Source: CATOSK01 sp963665735 (GTDB taxonomy: Bacteria; Chloroflexota; Dehalococcoidia; Lucifugimonadales; UBA3495). Taken from it: 64,000 nucleotides of DNA. The stretch is taken from NCBI GenBank assembly GCA_963665735.1, contig OY762444.1:3472001-3536000 (forward strand), read 5' to 3'. Below the pieces are notes generated by a model. The model did no database searches, was not told where the DNA came from, and saw only the letters and a list, made by a program, of their open reading frames with translations. The translations under genes and the position numbers were made by a program. Positions 26,092-38,089 of this stretch are shown here, piece by piece; the stretch's first letter is position 1, and each line of letters starts with the position of its first letter.

Positions 26092-26670
26092 ATGGCGCAA
26101 CCGGAAACCCCGGATGCGATAGAGTTGTATGAGCGCGCTGTGGGAATCATGCGGTCTATTCTGGCGGGGATAAGGCCCGAACATCTGGCGTTGGCTACCC
26201 CTTGCAGCGAGTGGAACGTCCAGCAGTTGATTCTTCACAACCTGAAAGGGGCGGAGTGCGCTTACAGCTTGCTTACCGGCGGGGGTTTCGTGAATCCGAT
26301 GGATGTGGACGGGCTGTTGCCAACGGAAGGGGCGGCGACGGCATTCGAGGCAACGTCGGGCCGGGTTCTGGAGTTGGTTAAGTCGCCGGGCGGGGCGGAA
26401 AAGATTGTGGAAATGCCGGGGATGCAGGTGACTGCCGGCCAATTCCTGATGCAGATGTTTGGGGATTCGCTTATCCACGCCTGGGACTTGGCAAAAGCTA
26501 CCGGCCAGGATGCCGGGATAGACGACGTTACGGCGGAGGTTTGCTACCGGATGCTTGAGCCGCAGATTGATGGCGGGCGGCAGATGGGTTTCTTTGGGCC
26601 GGAAGTGGCGATGCCGGACGGGGCCGGCGGTTTGGATAGACTGTTGGGCCTTACCGGGCGGAGGCGGTAG
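26092..26670 (+). CDS. DinB-like metal-binding protein (TIGR03086-type)
   Basis: A 192-residue helical protein of the DinB/maleylpyruvate isomerase superfamily. It begins YERAVGIMRSILAGIRPEHL, then ATPCSEWNVQQLILHNL with the first metal-binding His, and GDSLIHAWDLAKATGQD with the second region of the usual triad. AGGAGA lies 9 bases before the ATG at 26092. Members are thought to be thiol- or metal-dependent transferases or isomerases; the actual reaction is unknown. It is about 95 bases downstream of the MmgE/PrpD gene and may be cotranscribed. Confidence 0.8.
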   Translation: MAQPETPDAIELYERAVGIMRSILAGIRPEHLALATPCSEWNVQQLILHNLKGAECAYSLLTGGGFVNPMDVDGLLPTEGAATAFEATSGRVLELVKSPGGAEKIVEMPGMQVTAGQFLMQMFGDSLIHAWDLAKATGQDAGIDDVTAEVCYRMLEPQIDGGRQMGFFGPEVAMPDGAGGLDRLLGLTGRRR

Positions 26671-27882
26671 GGAAGGCGCGGGATTTCGGGACGGCCCGCC
26701 GGCGGGGATGACGGTTTTGGGGGGCCGACGATAGTTGAAGGCGAGGATGTGGATTCCCGCTTTCGCGGGAATGACGGTTATTGGGGGGCCGACGGCGGCT
26801 GTGGCTAGGATTTCTGGATTCCGGCTTTCGCCGGAGTGACGGTTATTCGGGGGGCGACGATGGTTGAAGGCGAGGGACGGGCGGGTTTGAAACCCGCCCC
26901 TACGGGTGTTGGGACGGGTTTGTTGCCGGCAACCGGGGCGGTGGTCAAGGTTGGTGGGGACGCACACACGGGTGCGCCCCTACGGGTGGCCAGGGGTGTT
27001 TCGTGGGGGCGAGGATGGTGTTGGCTAGGATTTCTGGATTCCGGCCCGTTCGGCGATGCTCAGGGCAGGCTTTTCGCCGGAGTGACGGTTATTCGGGGGG
27101 CGACGATGGTTGAAGGCGAGGGACGGGCGGGTTTGAAACCCGCCCCTACGGGTGTTGGGAGGGGTTTGTTGCCGGCAACCGGGGCGGTGGTCAAGATTGG
27201 TGGGGACGTACACACGGGTGCGCCCCTACGGGTGGTCAGGGGTGTTTCGTGGGGGCGAGGATGGTGTTGGCTAGGACCTGGATTCCGGCTTTGGCGGGAG
27301 TGACGGTTATTCGGGGGGCGACGATGGTTGAAGGCGAGGGACGGGCGGGTTTGAAACCCGCCCCTACAGGTGTTGGGAAGGGTTTGTTGCCGGCAACCGG
27401 GGCGGGGGTCAAGGTTGGTGGGGACGCACACACGGGTGCGCCCGGGTTGGGAGGGCGGCGCCGGTTTCAGCGCCGGTGGTGGGGACGCACACACGGGTGC
27501 GCCCCTATGAGTGGGCAGGGGTGTTTCGTGGGGGCGACGATGGTGTTGGCATGGATTTCTGGATTCCGGCCTTCGCCGGAATGACGGTTATTCGGGGGCC
27601 GACCCCGGCTATAGCAAGAATTTCTGGATTCCGGCTTTGGCGGGAGTGACGTTCCATTTTCCGGGGGTTGTGGATTCCCGCTTTCGCGGGAATGACGGTT
27701 GGGGGCAGGGAATGATTTTCACCCAGTCGCAGGGGTGATGGTGGGTTTCACCCACCATCCTAACCTTCCCCCTCGTAGGGGGAAGGGATTTGGATTCCGG
27801 CGAAAGCAGGAATGACGGCACAGGGCGGGAATGATTTTTCACCCCCACCCCAACCCTCCCCCGTCGAGGGGTAGGGAGCTGT
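26671..27882. repeat. 1.2-kb repeat island
   Basis: No gene is supported. Besides the compound repeat at 26836-27508, it has palindromes at 26752-26777, 26814-26840, 27557-27587, 27630-27655, 27671-27702 and 27792-27815, and two CCTCCCC/CCTTCCCCC blocks near 27756-27790 and 27840-27876 that may terminate the MOSC gene. Predicted small proteins here contain the artefact strings typical of repeat translation, such as RHSGESRNP and PAKAGIQ. Confidence 0.8.
26836..27508. repeat. Compound tandem repeat, about 220-245 bp unit, three copies
   Basis: Units begin at GTGACGGTTATTCGGGGGGC at 26836, 27082 and 27300. Each contains, in order, GATGGTTGAAGGCGAGGGAC, the hairpin GGGTTTGAAACCCGCCCCTA, TTTGTTGCCGGCAACCGGGG, GGGGACGCACACACGGGTGC and (except the last) a GGGGGCGAGGATGGTGTTGG plus an ATTCCGG palindrome. 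The third unit decays into a partial extra copy ending near 27508. Confidence 0.9.
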
Positions 27883-28311
27883 TTACGGTTCGAGGCGCAC
27901 GGTGTCGCCGACTTTGAAATCGCCGCCGTTGATTACTACGGCCAACATTCCCCGCCGGCCTTGAATCTGCTCCAGCAGGCCGGGGCGGATTTGGTTCATC
28001 TTGCCGCAGGCTACGCAGGGGCCGACGAACTCCAGAGTTACGTCGTCGCCGACGAACAGCACCTGGCCGGCTTGGGCGTTTTCCAGGTCCAAGCCCACAG
28101 TGGTTATGTTTTCTTTGACCTGGCCGGGTTGAACGTCCAGCCGTTCCAGGGTTTCCTGGTCCATGACCAGCACTTGCCGGGTGTTGTCCACGCTGCAACT
28201 GCGGTCGCCTTCGATGCCCTGCCCAGACAAGGCGCGGGCCTCCTGGACGGGTTCGGACGGGGTGCCCTTGATGCGGGCGATGTGCAAAGCGGTTATGGTG
28301 CCTTCCTGCAT
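27883..28311 (-). CDS. MOSC domain protein
   Basis: A 142-residue single-domain MOSC protein (molybdenum cofactor sulfurase C-terminal family), thought to bind sulfur or the molybdenum cofactor. It has IARIKGTPSEPVQEARAL, GIEGDRSC, REV-type strands, VKENITTVGLDLENAQAGQV and the conserved cysteine region FVGPCVACGKMNQIRPGLL. AGGAGG lies 8 bases before the ATG at 28311, excluding a longer frame. A molybdenum cofactor biosynthesis role is possible; no moa or mob genes are adjacent. Confidence 0.88.
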   Translation of the reverse strand: MQEGTITALHIARIKGTPSEPVQEARALSGQGIEGDRSCSVDNTRQVLVMDQETLERLDVQPGQVKENITTVGLDLENAQAGQVLFVGDDVTLEFVGPCVACGKMNQIRPGLLEQIQGRRGMLAVVINGGDFKVGDTVRLEP

Positions 28312-28872
28312 GGCGAAACCTCCTGCGGCGGGCCGGGTCGGGTCGGTGGGATATGTTGCGGGGATTATAGGATTGCCGGCGGCAAATTGCCACCGTTGGC
28401 AGGCCAGGGCTATCGCAAAGTTAGTCTCCCAATAATGGTGTTGTGGTTCAGGATGGGAGTACATTCCCCTGACGTGAAGTTCACCCCCATCCTAACCTTC
28501 CCCCGTCAAGGGGGAAGGGACTATTGAAATACCTCCCAATGCTGTTACTACCGACTTTGCAATCGTCCTGGGAATGGCAAAGGTGGGAGGTTTGGCGGGA
28601 CGGCCGGCCGACGATGGGGAAGTGTCCAGGGTGGGAGTACATTCCCCTGACGTGGCGGTCACCCCCATTCCTTCGGCACCGCTCAGGACAGGCTCTAACC
28701 TTCCCCCGTCAAGGGGGAAGGGACTATTGATATACCTCCTAATGCTGTCACTACCGACTTTGCAATCGTCCTGCGGAAAGACACGGCGGGCCATGACAGC
28801 AGGCCGCTATGTTGGGTAGAATGCGGGGCAGCCCCGGCGGGAAAGGCCGGGCAGCTTGGCGAGGTGGCGATT
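28312..28872. repeat. Intergenic region with two copies of a composite element
   Basis: Two related segments (about 28450-28570 and 28630-28773) share GTGGGAGTACATTCCCCTGA, a CCTTCCCCC...GGGGGAAGG hairpin, ACTATTGAAATACCTCC or its variant, and the end ACTTTGCAATCGTCCTG (28554-28570 and 28757-28773). The second has an inserted TTCGGCACCGCTCAGGACAG piece. The crotonase promoter follows. No gene is supported. Confidence 0.75.
28793..28822 (+). promoter_or_regulatory. Candidate promoter of the crotonase gene
   Basis: ATGACA (28793-28798) and TAGAAT (28817-28822) are 18 bases apart, 50 bases upstream of the ATG. Confidence 0.35.
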
Positions 28873-29718
28873 ATGGGGGAGACATTCATCCAGACCAGCG
28901 TTAACGACGGGGTGCTGACCATGACGATGCACGACCCGCCCACCCGCAACGCTTTGGGGCCGGACATGGCGCGGGAAATGGTTGACCGGCTGGACCAGTT
29001 TGAGGCTGACCCGGAGGAACGGGTGCTGCTGCTGACCGGGACGGAACCATCTTTCTGCTCCGGGGCCAACGTGCGGGGTTTCAGCCAGCGCATCCAGGAC
29101 CGGGAGGCCGCCGGGGAGTCGCCCGAACCACTGCCCTGGGGGAAGATGGAATCCCGCTACGCCCAGAACCGTCACGCTTCCAGGTATGACGCTCCCCAGG
29201 TGGTGCTGCGGATTCACCGGCTGCAAAAACCGTCCATCGCCGCGGTTAACGGTCATGCCGTGGGCGTCGGCATGGGGTTGTCGCTGGCCTGCGACATCCG
29301 GTTGGCGGCGGAAAAGGCGCAGTTTTCCGAGGCTTTTGTGCTGCGGGGGCTGATTCCCGCCGATGGGAGTTGCTGGCAGCTGCCCCGTCTTATCGGATTG
29401 AGCAATACTCTGCTGCTGCAATACACCGGCGACCGGGTGGACGGGAACGAGGCTTTCCGGCTGGGTCTGGCCAGCAGGGTCTTTGCCGACGACGGGTTGA
29501 TGGAGGGCGCGATGGAGTTGGCGACGCGGCTGGCTAACGGGCCTACCCAGTCCTATTCGCTAATCAAGTACCTGGTGCATCAGGGGATGGAAAGCGGGTT
29601 GAGCGAACACCTGGAGTTGGCCCACGTTGCCCAGGAACACGCCCGCCAGACGGAGGACCATAAAGAGGCGGTGCAGGCCTTCCTGGAAAAGCGCCGGCCA
29701 CAATTCAAGGGGCGGTGA
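28873..29718 (+). CDS. Enoyl-CoA hydratase/isomerase (crotonase) family protein
   Basis: A 281-residue crotonase-fold protein acting on an acyl-CoA. The CoA/oxyanion segment SFCSGANVRGFSQRI and the core AAVNGHAVGVGMGLSLACDIRLAAEKAQF are clear, followed by VLRGLIPADGSCWQLPRLIG. The two glutamates of rat enoyl-CoA hydratase align with Gly and Phe here, so simple hydration is doubtful; the LIPADGS loop is shared with isomerase- or thioesterase-like members. GAGG lies just before the ATG at 28873; a GTG three codons upstream is possible. Confidence 0.88.
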   Translation: MGETFIQTSVNDGVLTMTMHDPPTRNALGPDMAREMVDRLDQFEADPEERVLLLTGTEPSFCSGANVRGFSQRIQDREAAGESPEPLPWGKMESRYAQNRHASRYDAPQVVLRIHRLQKPSIAAVNGHAVGVGMGLSLACDIRLAAEKAQFSEAFVLRGLIPADGSCWQLPRLIGLSNTLLLQYTGDRVDGNEAFRLGLASRVFADDGLMEGAMELATRLANGPTQSYSLIKYLVHQGMESGLSEHLELAHVAQEHARQTEDHKEAVQAFLEKRRPQFKGR

Positions 29719-30063
29719 TTCCGCTCCATGCGCCGGGGCGTGTCATCAAATCAACCCGTTAGTCGGAGCGTTATAGCCTTGGGAATTTTCACCCCCACAC
29801 TAACCCTCCCCCTGAGGGTGAGGGGATATGGATTCCCAACTCAACACTAACCACCAACACATGAGGGGAAATCCCCCGCATTTCAATTTTTCGGCCCCCT
29901 TTACAAAGGGGGAGATATTGGGGAATTGTGATTAAATCAACCCGTTAGTCGGAGTGTTGTAGCCTTGGGAATTTTCACCCCCACCCTAACCCTCCCCCTG
30001 AGGGGGAGGGGATATGGATTCCCATAATTCAACCTTAACCATTGAAAAGACAGGGAGGAAACC
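29719..30063. repeat. Intergenic direct repeat (about 92 bp, two copies)
   Basis: Copies at 29746-29838 and 29934-30024 share AAATCAACCCGTTAGTCGGA, TAGCCTTGGGAATTTTCACC, the CCTCCCCCTGAGGGGGAGGG hairpin and GGATATGGATTCCCA, about 93 percent identical by eye. Between them is a CCCCCTTTACAAAGGGGGAG palindrome (29896-29915). No gene is seen. Confidence 0.85.
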
Positions 30064-30552
30064 ATGCCGGACTTGAACCAACCCGCCGCCGCGGTGGCGG
30101 AACTGCTGAAAGAGCGGGAGCATACCATCTCCGTATCCGAGTCTTCCTGCGGCGGACTGCTTTCCGCCTGCCTGGTTTCCATTGCCGGGGCGTCGGCATA
30201 CTACGTCGGCGGGTCGGTGGTCTATACGCGGGTGTCCCAACGGGGACTGCTGCGGGTTCCCGATGAGACGATGGCGAATATGCGGGCCAGCACCGAGGAA
30301 TACGCCTTGCTGAACGCCCGGACGCTGCGGCAAGCGTTGGGAACCACCTGGGCGTTGAGCGAGACCGGGGCCAGCGGGCCTACCGGGAATCGCTACGGCG
30401 ACGACGCCGGTCACGCCTGTATCGCCGTTACCGGCCCGGTGGAGCGGGCGATTACGGTGGAGACGGGCAGCCCGGACCGGGAGGGGAATATGTGGGTGTT
30501 TGCGCGGGAGGCGTTTCAACTGTTGGAGCAGTGTGTTCGGGAGGCGGGGTAG
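30064..30552 (+). CDS. Nicotinamide-nucleotide amidohydrolase (CinA C-terminal / PncC family)
   Basis: It deamidates nicotinamide mononucleotide to nicotinate mononucleotide in NAD salvage. The 162-residue protein is the stand-alone CinA-C domain: SVSESSCGGLLSACLVSIAGAS with the catalytic Ser region, VGGSVVYTRVSQ, ALSETGASGPTGNRYGDDAGHACIAVTG. Typical members have S-E-S-x-T-G-G; here a Cys-Gly-Gly replaces Thr-Gly-Gly. GGGAGG lies about 7 bases before the ATG. It has no N-terminal CinA domain. Confidence 0.85.
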   Translation: MPDLNQPAAAVAELLKEREHTISVSESSCGGLLSACLVSIAGASAYYVGGSVVYTRVSQRGLLRVPDETMANMRASTEEYALLNARTLRQALGTTWALSETGASGPTGNRYGDDAGHACIAVTGPVERAITVETGSPDREGNMWVFAREAFQLLEQCVREAG

Positions 30553-30777
30553 GGGGTGAGAAAGCCGGTAGAACCTATCTCAAAGCAGGGTTTTCACCCC
30601 CATCCTAACCTTCCCCCGTCAAGGGGGAAGGGATTTCTTGCCGATGCAGGCGTTGGCAAGGATTTCTTGATTCCGGCCTACGCCGGAATGAAGGGTTATT
30701 TCGTAGGGTAATGGTTTGCAGGGCGACAATGGAAAACGCCGGGGAAAGACCGGCTTGACTTGCTGACGTTTCCATCC

Positions 30778-31992
30778 ATGTTGACCCGTTCCCTGGCTCC
30801 CCTGTCCATACTGGGGCAGCGCAACTTTGCGCTGGTCTGGTCGTCGAATATGCTCAGCGCGATGGGCAACCAGACCGAGACGCTGGTGCTGGGCTGGCTG
30901 GTGCTGACGCTGACCGACTCGCCGCTCTACGTGGGACTGGTGACGGCGGCGCGGCTGGGACTGAATCCCCTGGCCCTTTTTGCCGGGGCCGTGGTTGACC
31001 GGATGCCCCGGTTTCTGATACTGGCGGCGGTGGAAACTACGATGGCCCTGCTGTCGCTGTTGATGCTGGCTCTTCTAGTCACCGGCGCGCTCCAGGTCTG
31101 GCAAATCTTCGTGATAACCATTACCGGGGGATTGGCCCGCATTTTCCAGATGCCGGCGGCGCAATCTCTGGCTGCCGACGCAGTGACGCCGGACCGGGTG
31201 CCTAACGGGGTGGCCCTGACCACTACGGGGATGAACCTGACGCTGATTGTCGGGCCGCTGCTGGGGGGCGTGATGTTCCGGGAAACCGGCCCGCAAGGGG
31301 CCTACGCCCTGATTGTGGCGATGCACTTCCTGGGGGCCGCCGGCGCGCTGATGGTGCGGGTGGCGCGGGCGGCGCCGTCGGCCAACACCGCGTCGGTGCT
31401 GCGGTCGGTCTGGGAAGGACTGGTTTACATGAAGAGTCACCAGCCCATCTGGGCGGCGCTGCTGGTGGCTACGCTGATTAACTTCACGGCTTTTCCCTTC
31501 CATACGACGCTGCTGCCGGTGTTCGCCAGGGACGTTTTAGGCGCTGACGCCGGCGGGTTGGGATTGCTGATGTCGGCCTTTGGCGTGGGGGCTTTTCTGG
31601 GGTCGCTGGCCTTGGCGGCGGTGCCGAATCTGAAAGGGGCCGGGCGTTTGCTGATAGCGGCGACGCTGGTCTGGCACGCCAGCATGACGGCCTTTTCCTT
31701 TGCGGCGTCCATGCCGGTTGCGTTGGCGATTCTGGTGGCGACGGGCGCGGCGTACTCGGCGACGCTGGTGCTGATAGTGACGGTGATGTTCCGCATCGCC
31801 AGGCCGGAGTACCGGGGCCGGGTGATGGGGCTGCGGGTGCTGGCGATTTCGGCCCACACCTTCGGCAGCGTCAACTCCGGGGCGATGGCCGGCGTCTGGG
31901 GCGCGCCGTGGGCGGCAAACTTTAACGCTCTGCTGGGCGCGCTGCTGCTGGGAGCGGTGGCGTTGGTTGCGCCGGGGCTGCGGCGGAGTTGA
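30778..31992 (+). CDS. MFS transporter
   Basis: A 404-residue inner-membrane transporter with about 12 hydrophobic helices, probably a proton-coupled exporter. It starts SILGQRNFALVWSSNMLSAMGNQTETL, then WLVLTLTDSPLYVGLVTAARL and AGAVVDRMPRF, the loop 2-3 motif of the EntS/MFS_3 drug- and siderophore-export group. The ATG at 30778 is chosen; a TTG six codons upstream is possible. No adjacent regulator or biosynthetic gene indicates the substrate. Confidence 0.9.
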   Translation: MLTRSLAPLSILGQRNFALVWSSNMLSAMGNQTETLVLGWLVLTLTDSPLYVGLVTAARLGLNPLALFAGAVVDRMPRFLILAAVETTMALLSLLMLALLVTGALQVWQIFVITITGGLARIFQMPAAQSLAADAVTPDRVPNGVALTTTGMNLTLIVGPLLGGVMFRETGPQGAYALIVAMHFLGAAGALMVRVARAAPSANTASVLRSVWEGLVYMKSHQPIWAALLVATLINFTAFPFHTTLLPVFARDVLGADAGGLGLLMSAFGVGAFLGSLALAAVPNLKGAGRLLIAATLVWHASMTAFSFAASMPVALAILVATGAAYSATLVLIVTVMFRIARPEYRGRVMGLRVLAISAHTFGSVNSGAMAGVWGAPWAANFNALLGALLLGAVALVAPGLRRS

Positions 31993-32099
31993 GGAGGATA
32001 ACGCCAGTTCTGACGGGAGACTGACAACCCGCGAATGCGCCGGGGCGATACCAAAGCGTCGGCCCATGCTTTTGGGCCTATGGTAAGATAGCGGACGTT

Positions 32100-34001
32100 A
32101 TGGTAAGTGAACCCCCAAATCCTGAGCCGGCGCAGGCCATTCCTGGAAGGCGCAACACATACCGGGCATCGCTGGCTCTCCTGGCGGCCGTCGGTTACTC
32201 CTTCATGCCGCTGGCTATTGTGCTTTCCGGCGGTTACGACTATCCCTTCCTGTTCGGCGCGTTTTGGCGGGCGGGAATCGCCGCGACATATTGCCTCCTC
32301 CTGGCGGCGGTCTTTCCAGAGCTTTTCTTCAACCCGGGGGTATGGCGGCTGGTCCGGCGCCGACTGTTCAGCCAGCATATTCTCATCATAATGATTGCCT
32401 ATTTCGACATAGCGCTGTTTGCCATGTCCATCAGGTATCTCGGCGCGTCAGTAGCCATAATCCTGATGGCGCTCTCTCCGGTGCTGACGCTTTTGTTCAT
32501 TTGGGCGACGCATCGCGTCTTCACTCACGGCGGGGAATCCGGGGAGTCAAGCCCATCAACGATATTCTTCATGTTGATAGGTCTGACCGGCATCGCTTTT
32601 TTCATTCTCGGCTTGGAAGGACAACAAGGAACGTCAACCGCTGCCACCGGCTGGTTTTTGATTTTGGGCCTGCTTCTCGCCATAGGTTCGGCCACCGTCT
32701 CCGGCTTGAATGTCTCCCACAGCGTCGCATGGAGCGGCGAATTGGCCGGCAGCCTGACCGATGCGGGAATAGCCGGCGAAGGTTACGCCGACGACCGCAT
32801 CAATCTGTTTTGTATAACAGCCGCCGGGATTATCGCGACTTTGGGGCTTACGCCCATCCTGATGCTCATCGGCGCCGGCTTCGGGGAATTCAACGCGGTC
32901 AACAGCCAACAACCCATCGGCGTCGGAGGCATAACCGTACACCCCCTGGTTTTCGTCGTTGGGGCGGCAGTGCTCACCCATGCCGTTGCAGGGATATTCC
33001 TGAGGATAGCGCACATCCGGCGGGACGAAGTTAGCCTGCTGGCGATAGACCACGTTAGGCCCGTCCTGAGCTTGCTGTGGCTACTGCCTTTTGGTTTCCT
33101 GGCGGTTTCGCGGGCGGACTATCTCATCATCGGCGCCGCCGCGCTGCTGACCGGCAACCTGCTTATCGCTTTCGAGGCCGAAATTCACCGGTCGGGTTTC
33201 AAGGCGTTGGTTGTTTCTCTGGGAACCTGCGGGGCCATCGTTTATCTGCGGGATGACGTTTTCACCGCCGTGGGTCTCGGCCGGTCAGACTGGGTAATCG
33301 GGGGGTATTTCGAATGGGTCGCCCTCTGCGCCACCATTTTTACCCTTCTGCTAGCCTTTCGGGTGGCATCGCTGGTGTCCCGAACCAATGCCGAGGAAAG
33401 CCACGCGTTCAGCATATTCAGAAGACTCGATATGCTGGCCCAGCGCAACGTCATTGACGGCGACATCCGCGAGTGCATAGTGCGTATTGACGCGCCGCGA
33501 AATCAAGCCGAGTTGGAATCGTCCTACGGCGAGGCTCGCGACTTTATCATCGGGGTATGCCCGCTGGCGGAGGCAGACCGACAGACCCTGGCCTCGGTGG
33601 AGGCCGAACTGGACACCCTGGTACGCTCCAAGCAGTTGGGGCTGGTGTTGGGCGAGTTGTTCGCCCTGGTTATCTTTGCGGGAATAACCGCGGGCATTGC
33701 CCTGCTGCTGCGCCCCGACCATGAGCATATCTTTTCCGGGTGGCTGACCGACATATTCTCAATGCTAATCTCCGCCGTCGTGATTTTCTTGACCATCAAC
33801 GTCTGGGACTTATACCACGAGCGCAAGGAAAGACAACTGGAAGTGCGCCCCGACCGGGGGGATTACGTCGTCCGGTTCCCGGACACGGAACACGGCCTGT
33901 TTGACCAATGGTTTTCCATTGTCATCGGCATCGGCATTCTTTTGACCTATGCCGGCTTGCTGGCACACAAGTGGATGGGGTGGTTCGGGTGGCTGGGATG
34001 A
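32100..34001 (+). CDS. EamA/DMT-like permease with large C-terminal extension
   Basis: A 633-residue membrane protein. The first 360 residues look like a 10-helix drug/metabolite transporter: YRASLALLAAVGYSFMPLA, FLFGAFWRAGIAATYCLLLAAVF, YLGASVAIILMALSPVLTLLFI and, in the second half, HPLVFVVGAAVLTHAVAG and RPVLSLLWLLPFGFLAVS. Then come two more helices (residues about 375-420), a soluble segment of about 110 residues (SRTNAEESHAFSIFRRLDML to RSKQLGL), and three final helices. Usual DMT proteins are about 300 residues. The soluble part, with ECIVRIDAPRNQAELES, is not recognised. Confidence 0.75.
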   Translation: MVSEPPNPEPAQAIPGRRNTYRASLALLAAVGYSFMPLAIVLSGGYDYPFLFGAFWRAGIAATYCLLLAAVFPELFFNPGVWRLVRRRLFSQHILIIMIAYFDIALFAMSIRYLGASVAIILMALSPVLTLLFIWATHRVFTHGGESGESSPSTIFFMLIGLTGIAFFILGLEGQQGTSTAATGWFLILGLLLAIGSATVSGLNVSHSVAWSGELAGSLTDAGIAGEGYADDRINLFCITAAGIIATLGLTPILMLIGAGFGEFNAVNSQQPIGVGGITVHPLVFVVGAAVLTHAVAGIFLRIAHIRRDEVSLLAIDHVRPVLSLLWLLPFGFLAVSRADYLIIGAAALLTGNLLIAFEAEIHRSGFKALVVSLGTCGAIVYLRDDVFTAVGLGRSDWVIGGYFEWVALCATIFTLLLAFRVASLVSRTNAEESHAFSIFRRLDMLAQRNVIDGDIRECIVRIDAPRNQAELESSYGEARDFIIGVCPLAEADRQTLASVEAELDTLVRSKQLGLVLGELFALVIFAGITAGIALLLRPDHEHIFSGWLTDIFSMLISAVVIFLTINVWDLYHERKERQLEVRPDRGDYVVRFPDTEHGLFDQWFSIVIGIGILLTYAGLLAHKWMGWFGWLG

Positions 34002-34211
34002 TTCGGATAACGGAAGGGACGCAGCCGTGTTAGGGGCGAGGAATGCCCAATTACCGGCAGATTATTGCGGCCATGACGTTTTTGATTTCCCGGTGGCGGG
34101 GTATGGGCGCCCGTTGGCCAGTAGCGGCGTTTTCCCAAATGGCGTGACGATTGCCTTCACGCACGAACCGGCAACCGTGGGAGCGGAGATGCTGTACCAG
34201 GTTGACCCGGT

Positions 34212-34574
34212 TCACGCGGCCGGGTCTTGGGCTACGATTTTTAGGCGGGTGGAAGCGTTAAGGAGCAGGTATATCGGCTCGGTGAGTTGGTATTCCGGGG
34301 CGCCGGCGCACTCCGGGTTGGGGAGGGGCAGGAGTTTGCCGTCCAGCAGGAGGCTTTCGGCCAGGTCCACCAGGGCGTCGGCGATGGCCCGGCGGGCCGC
34401 GTTGAGGTCGTCGCCGAAGCTGACGGCGCCGGGGAAATCCAGCACCTCGGCGGTGACGCATTGGTCCGCCTTGTCCTCTCCATCGTGCCACACATAGGCG
34501 GCGGTGTAGGTCAGCACGGCGTCGGCTCCTTTGATGGTGGTTCGGGTGGTGGTGTTCCGGGTGGCTGCGGTCAT
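34212..34574 (-). CDS. HicB-like antitoxin-type protein (orphan)
   Basis: A 120-residue protein with the HicB fold pattern: AYVWHDGEDKADQCVTAEVLDFPGAVSFGDDLNAARRAIADALVDLAESLLLDGKLLPLPNP. The PGAVSFGD turn followed by a helix and the G-K-x-L-P-x-P tail is characteristic. No HicA-type toxin is found on either side, so it is an orphan or regulates by another route. It lies upstream of, and divergent to, the 23S rRNA promoter. The ATG or a nearby start is uncertain. Confidence 0.7.
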   Translation of the reverse strand: MTAATRNTTTRTTIKGADAVLTYTAAYVWHDGEDKADQCVTAEVLDFPGAVSFGDDLNAARRAIADALVDLAESLLLDGKLLPLPNPECAGAPEYQLTEPIYLLLNASTRLKIVAQDPAA

Positions 34575-34630
34575 TTTACACCGGGGGAAGGGGCGGGAAA
34601 ACCAAAACTGGAAATTGGGCGATTTACCCC

Positions 34631-34659
34631 TTGACGGGCTGGGTGGACGACCCTATAAT
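34631..34659 (+). promoter_or_regulatory. Promoter of the 23S rRNA gene
   Basis: TTGACG (34631-34636) and TATAAT (34654-34659) are exactly 17 bases apart. It stands about 230 bases upstream of mature 23S, so the 23S gene has its own strong promoter. Confidence 0.75.
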
Positions 34660-34738
34660 GGCCCAATCACAGGAAGAGGGGCGCCAAAAGCACGAATGCT
34701 TTGCACCTGACCAACAATCAGGAAAACGGGTAACCCAG

Positions 34739-34775
34739 GCGGCGGCGTCGGGTGATAACCCCGCCGCCGCTTTCT
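34739..34775 (+). terminator. Hairpin with short T-run in the rRNA leader
   Basis: GCGGCGGCG (34739-34747) pairs with the GCCGCCGC that ends at 34770, followed by TTTCTT. It lies between promoter and 23S, so it may be an attenuator, an antitermination-linked structure or a processing hairpin, not a full stop. Confidence 0.35.
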
Positions 34776-34888
34776 TGTGGCAGCACCTTAAAAAGAGAAT
34801 AAGAAGTCTTTAGATCCTGGAAAATCCAAGCCGAGCGGGGCGGGCCTTAAGGCTCGTCCAACCGAGAAAGTTTGGAGTTCCTAGCGTG

Positions 34889-37976
<3,088 letters not shown>

Positions 37977-38089
37977 CACGCTAAGAACTTCAAACTTCCC
38001 AAGCAACGCTTGGACTTCCAGTTACCGGACTTCTTGTTTTCTGACCCGTCCTTTGCCTGGCCCATCCAGGGCCGGCCGAAGGACGACGC

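Noticed and set aside
24141..27584. Many 60-160 residue frames in the repeat islands
   Set aside because: Their sequences repeat RHSGESRNP, PAKAGIQ and similar strings and overlap on both strands, the mark of translated repeats.
37977..38089. 5S rRNA gene after 23S
   Set aside because: The interval is only about 110 bases and lacks the 5S conserved stems.
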